From the NCBI GenBank assembly GCA_023135025.1, contig JAGLTY010000058.1:1-9144 (forward strand): a stretch of DNA of 9,144 nt. The letters are read 5' to 3'. This stretch comes from Bacteroidales bacterium (lineage in GTDB: Bacteria; Bacteroidota; Bacteroidia; Bacteroidales; GCA-2748055). Below, piece by piece: positions 5,908 to 9,144 of this stretch (the stretch's first letter is position 1; every line of letters starts with the position of its first letter). The notes below the pieces were generated by a model. The model was given only the letters and a program-made list of their open reading frames with translations, was not told the DNA's origin and did no database searches. A program made the position numbers and the translations under genes.

Positions 5908-6465
5908 CTATTTGATACGGTCCGGGTTCTTCCGGATGAAGTCCTCCCAGTTTTTTGCACCGGCTTTTGGTATCTTGATTCCAATCTGATAGAAATGGCA
6001 TACCGCTGCAGCAAGTCCATCCGTGGCATCCAGGTTCTTCGGCATCTCCTTCAGGTCAAACATTCTCATCAGCATACGGGCCACCTGCTCCTTGGAAGCA
6101 TCTCCCGCACTGGTGATGGACAGTTTAATTTTCCTGGGGGCATACTCAAAGACCGGAATATCTCTTGACAGTACTGCAGCCATAGCCACACCCTGGGCTC
6201 TGCCCAGTTTGAGCATCGACTGCACATTCTTACCATAGAACGGGGCTTCGAGGGCAACCTCATCGGGAAGATACTTCTCAATCAGTTCCAGCGTACGTTC
6301 ATAAATCTTCCTCAGTTTCATATAGTGGTCACCTTCACGTTTCAGATCCACCACTCCCATATCCACATACTCCGGGGTTTTCCCGGCCCCTTTGACAACG
6401 CCATACCCCATCAGTGTGGTTCCGGGGTCAATTCCGAGGATGATTCGTTCAGAGCTGTTTTGCAT
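5908..6465 (-). CDS. ruvC: Holliday junction resolvase RuvC
   Basis: RuvC cuts four-way recombination intermediates symmetrically, working with the RuvAB branch-migration motor. The 185-residue protein shows the four acidic catalytic residues of the RNase H-like fold: D13 in GIDPGT, E73 in ALEAPFYG, and D146 and D149 in DATDGLAAAVCH. KNVQSMLKLGRAQGV (79-93) and YAPRKIK (108-114) are also typical. The C-terminus (about 170-185, lysine-rich) is a little longer than in E. coli. The start, in the ATG at 6465, lies 17 bases inside the end of the transporter gene; GGAAAAAATG gives a weak ribosome site. It is probably the last gene of a serS-transporter-ruvC transcript. RuvA and RuvB are not in the window. 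Confidence 0.96.
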   Translation of the reverse strand: MQNSSERIILGIDPGTTLMGYGVVKGAGKTPEYVDMGVVDLKREGDHYMKLRKIYERTLELIEKYLPDEVALEAPFYGKNVQSMLKLGRAQGVAMAAVLSRDIPVFEYAPRKIKLSITSAGDASKEQVARMLMRMFDLKEMPKNLDATDGLAAAVCHFYQIGIKIPKAGAKNWEDFIRKNPDRIK

Positions 6466-7348
6466 TTTTTCCGGTTATGTTCTGTATCACTATGCCGGTC
6501 ACCAGTAAAACGATACCGATCACGGTGGTCAGATATATCTTTTCGCCCAACACCTGGCTGGCCAGCAGCAGGTTAAGGAAAGGTGCAATATACACAAGGT
6601 TGCTTACCCGGTCGCTGGATGGTGCAAGGCGAATGGCCATTAACCACAGAACAAAGGTAATACCCATTTCGAAAACTCCCACATAGAGTGCAGCATACCA
6701 CCCTTCGACCGAAGTAGGAAATGGCTGGCCCCTGAAGATTCCAGCCAGCAGGAGAAATGTCGATGCAAAGGTGAAATTGAGAAACAAACGGGTAACAGGA
6801 TCCTTTTTATCACGGGTATTGTAGAGGAAATAGAGTGCCCATACCACCGAACTGGAGAGGGCCAGGAAAATACCAAACCGGTTTTGCGGGTCCTGCGACC
6901 AGGTGCCGCCCATCAGTGAAACCATCACAACTCCTGAAAAACTGAGCATCATGGCACCAATGCTTTTCCAGCTGATCCGCTGGCGCAGTATGGGTACAGC
7001 AAGCAGGACCAGCACAATGGGCCAGATCATATTGAGGGGTTGCGCCACCTGTGCCGGAAGAATGGTATAGGCTTTAAACAGGATCAGGTAATAGGCCATG
7101 GGATTCAACAGGCCCATCAGCGCAGAAAAAGCCAGCTCCTTTCTGGAAAAGGTTTTAAGTGAATGGAACTTTCCCTTTGCTACAGTCAGGATTCCCAGTA
7201 CAACTGTAGAGACAAGGGTAGCACCCGTAAGCAGCTGCCATGTATCGATGAATCGGAGCCCGAGTTTAAAGGCAGTGGGACTGGTGGACCAGAATAGCAC
7301 AGCAAGGAGGGCAAATAGATAGGCTTTCCTGGCTGATTTCAATTGCAT
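6449..7348 (-). CDS. DMT-superfamily (EamA) transporter
   Basis: This inner-membrane protein of 299 residues has about ten hydrophobic helices in two repeated EamA halves (roughly 9-145 and 158-289). The halves show the family pattern: an aromatic, small-residue first helix (FWSTSPTAFKLG at 19-30), AQPLNMIWPIVLVLLAVPILRQ (from 102), then VYIAPFLNLLLASQVLGEK (252-270) before the last helix. It ends in a short basic tail. Members export or import amino acids, metabolites or drugs, but the substrate cannot be deduced here. It follows serS by 12 bases and overlaps ruvC by 17 bases, implying a shared transcript, though nothing links it functionally to either. The first ATG is used; no Shine-Dalgarno is clear. 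Confidence 0.92.
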   Translation of the reverse strand: MQLKSARKAYLFALLAVLFWSTSPTAFKLGLRFIDTWQLLTGATLVSTVVLGILTVAKGKFHSLKTFSRKELAFSALMGLLNPMAYYLILFKAYTILPAQVAQPLNMIWPIVLVLLAVPILRQRISWKSIGAMMLSFSGVVMVSLMGGTWSQDPQNRFGIFLALSSSVVWALYFLYNTRDKKDPVTRLFLNFTFASTFLLLAGIFRGQPFPTSVEGWYAALYVGVFEMGITFVLWLMAIRLAPSSDRVSNLVYIAPFLNLLLASQVLGEKIYLTTVIGIVLLVTGIVIQNITGKNAKQL

Positions 7349-7360
7349 TTAATGAAGATG

Positions 7361-8641
7361 TCAGGAGATCATTTTGTTTCCGGGACCCATATATGGATAT
7401 AATACTTCGGGGATTACAATACCCTCCGGTGTCTGCCTGTTTTCCAGGAGGGCAGCCATGATCCTGGGTAGTGCCAGGGAGCTGCCATTGAGTGTATGAG
7501 CAAGCAGTGGCCGTTTCTCTCCCGGTTCCCTGAAACGGAGCTTCAGGCGATTGGCCTGGTAGGACTCAAAATTGGAGACCGAGCTTACCTCCAGCCATTT
7601 ATCCTGTGCAGCCGAGTAGACCTCAAAATCGTAGGTCAGGGCTGAGGTAAAACTGAGATCACCACCACACAGCTCTACAATGCGGTATGGGAGCCCCAGT
7701 TTGATGATCAACTGCTCCACATGGGATACCATCTCTTCAAGGGCTTCGTAGGAGCGTGAAGGGTGTTCAATATGTACAATCTCCACCTTATCGAACTGGT
7801 GAACCCGGTTCAATCCCCTTACATCTTTTCCATAAGAACCGGCCTCTCTTCTGAAGCAGGGCGTATAAGCTGTATTCTTTACGGGCAGATCTTCAGCATT
7901 TAGGATCACATCCCTGTATATGTTGGTGACCGGTACTTCGGCTGTGGGAATCAGGTAGAGGTTGTTGCCCGTTACATGGTACATCTGACCCTCTTTATCA
8001 GGAAGTTGTCCGGTACCAAATCCTGAGGCTTCGTTCACCATCAGCGGGGGAAGGATCTCTTCATAACCCGCCTTTATATTTTGATCCAGGAACCAGGAGA
8101 TAAGGGCGCGTTGGAGCCTGGCACCCTGGCCCCGGAAAACAGGGAATCCACCTCCGGTGATCTTTACCCCCAGTTCAAAGTCGATAAGGTTATACTTTTT
8201 AGCCAGTTCCCAGTGGGGCATGGAGCCTTCTGCCAGTTGGGGTATAACGCCACCCTGGCGTATCTCTTTGTTGTCGGCATCGCTCTTCCCGGCAGGTACT
8301 GAAGGGTGGGGGATATTGGGTACCTGCACCAGTAGTTCGGTTACCTGCGAATTGGCTTGCTGCAGATCCTGCTCCAGGGTTTCCAGTTCCTGCTTAATGG
8401 CTGAAGTTTGCTCTTTTACCTGGTTGGCCTTCTCTTTTTCGCCCGATTTGAATAGCCCTCCGATCTCTTTGCTGAGCCTGTTCATCTTAGCCTGCAGTTC
8501 GTTGGTCTTTACCTGCAGGGAGCGTCGCTCATTATCCATATCAATGATCTGATCGATCAGTTCAGGGGTTTCAAAATTTTTAATTTTGAGCCCTTTAAGG
8601 ATGGTCTCTCTGTTGTCCCGGATATAAGAAATGGTAAGCAT
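7361..8641 (-). CDS. serS: seryl-tRNA synthetase
   Basis: This class II aminoacyl-tRNA synthetase charges tRNA-Ser (and tRNA-Sec where present) with serine. From this start it has 426 residues, normal for the family, beginning MLTISYIRDNRETIL. The N-terminal long antiparallel coiled coil that grips the tRNA extra arm spans about 30-105. The catalytic core includes YEEILPPLMV (about 193-202, motif 1 region), the serine-loop TAEVP (233-237), motif 2 FRREAGSYGKD (263-273) and motif 3 NGSSLALPRIMAALLEN (385-401). The frame extends 10 codons upstream to 8671, but that extension (MHYRFFYAFN) is encoded by the rpmA terminator stem and is not conserved, so the ATG at 8641 is preferred. It starts only 12 bases past the terminator's T run, so its promoter must lie close to or within that hairpin, or it depends on read-through. 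Confidence 0.97.
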   Translation of the reverse strand: MLTISYIRDNRETILKGLKIKNFETPELIDQIIDMDNERRSLQVKTNELQAKMNRLSKEIGGLFKSGEKEKANQVKEQTSAIKQELETLEQDLQQANSQVTELLVQVPNIPHPSVPAGKSDADNKEIRQGGVIPQLAEGSMPHWELAKKYNLIDFELGVKITGGGFPVFRGQGARLQRALISWFLDQNIKAGYEEILPPLMVNEASGFGTGQLPDKEGQMYHVTGNNLYLIPTAEVPVTNIYRDVILNAEDLPVKNTAYTPCFRREAGSYGKDVRGLNRVHQFDKVEIVHIEHPSRSYEALEEMVSHVEQLIIKLGLPYRIVELCGGDLSFTSALTYDFEVYSAAQDKWLEVSSVSNFESYQANRLKLRFREPGEKRPLLAHTLNGSSLALPRIMAALLENRQTPEGIVIPEVLYPYMGPGNKMIS

Positions 8642-8652
8642 ATTGAAAGCAT

Positions 8653-8693
8653 AAAAAAACCTGTAATGCACTTTAAAGGTAGTGCATTACAGG
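8653..8693 (-). terminator. intrinsic terminator of the rplU-rpmA transcript
   Basis: Read on the minus strand, CCTGTAATGCAC, a 10-base loop and GTGCATTACAGG form a perfect 12-bp stem (8660-8671 with 8682-8693) followed directly by seven T residues (8659-8653). It lies 27 bases past the rpmA stop and just before serS. This is the clearest terminator in the window. Confidence 0.9.
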
Positions 8694-8720
8694 TGAATGT
8701 TATAAATGAATGATATAATT

Positions 8721-8984
8721 CTACTGGTTTTCTGCCTGCTCGATAGAGACGTAAGATTTGTTATCTCTTTTCTTGGTGAATTTCACCATGCCGTCGGTCA
8801 TTGCAAACAGTGTATGATCTTTACCCATTCCAACGTTGCTGCCAGGATGATGTACAGTACCCCTCTGCCTGACGAGGATATTTCCGGCCCTTACGATCTG
8901 TCCGCCGTAAAGTTTCACACCCAGTCTTTTACTTTCTGATTCGCGACCGTTTCTTGAGCTACCGGCTCCTTTTTTGTGTGCCAT
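8721..8984 (-). CDS. rpmA: 50S ribosomal protein L27
   Basis: L27 is a small basic protein of the large ribosomal subunit whose N-terminal tail reaches the peptidyl transferase centre. The 87 residues start [20 protein letters not shown], the family signature, and contain [22 protein letters not shown] and [12 protein letters not shown]. The N-terminus starts directly with the mature sequence, without the extra cleaved leader found in Firmicutes. It lies 37 bases downstream of rplU in the conserved rplU-rpmA order and is followed by a strong terminator. The start is fixed by the family N-terminus; the upstream sequence is A-rich rather than Shine-Dalgarno-like. Confidence 0.97.
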   Translation of the reverse strand: MAHKKGAGSSRNGRESESKRLGVKLYGGQIVRAGNILVRQRGTVHHPGSNVGMGKDHTLFAMTDGMVKFTKKRDNKSYVSIEQAENQ

Positions 8985-8987
8985 ATC

Positions 8988-9011
8988 TTTTGACTTTTAC
9001 TTTTTGACTTT
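8988..9011. repeat. short direct repeat in the rplU-rpmA spacer
   Basis: TTTTGACTTT occurs at 8988-8997 and again at 9002-9011, 14 bases apart, in an AT-rich spacer. Read on the minus strand this is AAAGTCAAAA repeated just before rpmA. It may provide an A-rich, unstructured ribosome landing site in place of a Shine-Dalgarno, or be simple low-complexity sequence. Confidence 0.4.
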
Positions 9012-9021
9012 CAATTTTCAA

Positions 9022-9144
9022 CTATTCTGCCTTGTCGCCAGACTCTTTCTTGGGAGCTGCCTTGGCTGCAGGTTGCTTGGCTGCAGGTTGCTTGGCTGCA
9101 GTTGCTTTAGCTGCAGGTTGCTTGGCTGCAGTTGCTTTAGCTGC
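9022..9144 (-). CDS. rplU: 50S ribosomal protein L21, C-terminal extension (partial)
   Basis: Only the last 40 codons are in the window; the gene continues past the right edge. The peptide is an Ala/Lys/Gln/Pro repeat of five-residue units, AAKQP and AAKAT, ending in APKKESGDKAE. No L21 core is visible. Assignment rests on position immediately before rpmA on the same strand, the near-universal rplU-rpmA order, and on the fact that L21 in many Bacteroidota carries a basic Ala/Lys-rich tail of variable length. Such tails are probably disordered and bind rRNA or lie on the ribosome surface. Another alanine/lysine-rich protein cannot be excluded from this fragment. Confidence 0.75.
   Translation of the reverse strand, partial: AAKATAAKQPAAKATAAKQPAAKQPAAKAAPKKESGDKAE
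9061..9144 (-). repeat. 15-bp tandem repeat encoding the L21 tail
   Basis: Five full 15-base units begin at 9061, 9076, 9091, 9106 and 9121, with a sixth cut at the window edge. The first two are identical (CTTGGCTGCAGGTTG). From 9091 the units alternate between two variants, producing a 30-base higher-order period (9091-9120, repeated from 9121). The period is five codons and so preserves frame; copy number could vary by slippage or recombination without breaking the gene. Confidence 0.9.

Noticed and set aside
8642..8671. Ten-codon N-terminal extension of SerS
   Set aside because: It is encoded by one arm of the terminator and its T run; the family N-terminus starts at MLTISYIRDN.
9061..9144. 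CRISPR array
   Set aside because: The units are contiguous 15-base repeats without spacers and read in frame as a protein tail.
1..9144. Defence island, mobile element or secondary-metabolite cluster
   Set aside because: Every confidently identified gene is core metabolism, translation, transcription or repair; no transposase, integrase, toxin-antitoxin pair or terminal repeats were seen.

Overview
The window looks like chromosomal housekeeping DNA from a member of the Bacteroidota, most likely Bacteroidales or a close relative. The grounds are the protein sequences (AhcY, L27, SerS and a GlgB N-terminus of the type I associate with that phylum), mostly weak Shine-Dalgarno sequences, promoter boxes of the form TAnnTTTG, and an Ala/Lys-rich tail on ribosomal protein L21. 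The species cannot be named from this sequence. I see no tRNA, rRNA, CRISPR array, insertion sequence, phage gene or attachment site, and no gene-free stretch longer than about 200 bases.

Layout, left half. The 5' end of a glycogen branching enzyme gene (glgB, minus strand, cut by the window edge) diverges from ribF (FMN/FAD synthesis). RibF overlaps by four bases an unrecognised, secreted, probably outer-membrane beta-barrel protein. A consensus promoter then precedes ahcY (S-adenosylhomocysteine hydrolase). After ahcY comes a 194-base convergent spacer with inverted repeats, then a minus-strand lipoprotein whose C-terminal half resembles a Rieske domain that has lost its histidine ligands.

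Layout, middle. A divergent spacer with a 13-bp palindrome separates the lipoprotein from a small single-pass membrane protein. After that come greA (transcript cleavage factor) and a HIT-family nucleotide hydrolase, 10 bases apart and probably cotranscribed. The greA leader has a consensus promoter box, a hairpin with a T-rich tail, and the only strong Shine-Dalgarno in the window.

Layout, right half (all minus strand). Transcription runs right to left: rplU (3' end only, with a 15-bp repeat encoding its tail), rpmA, a strong intrinsic terminator, then serS, a DMT/EamA transporter and ruvC in a tight cluster (12-base gap, then 17-base overlap). RuvC ends two bases from the HIT gene, so the two transcription units meet tail to tail.

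Overall this is core metabolism, translation and repair. Nothing here amounts to a new multi-gene system. The points most worth a second look are small: the altered Rieske-like lipoprotein, the hairpin in the greA leader, the palindrome in the divergent spacer, the repeat-encoded L21 tail, and the unexplained structured spacer after ahcY.
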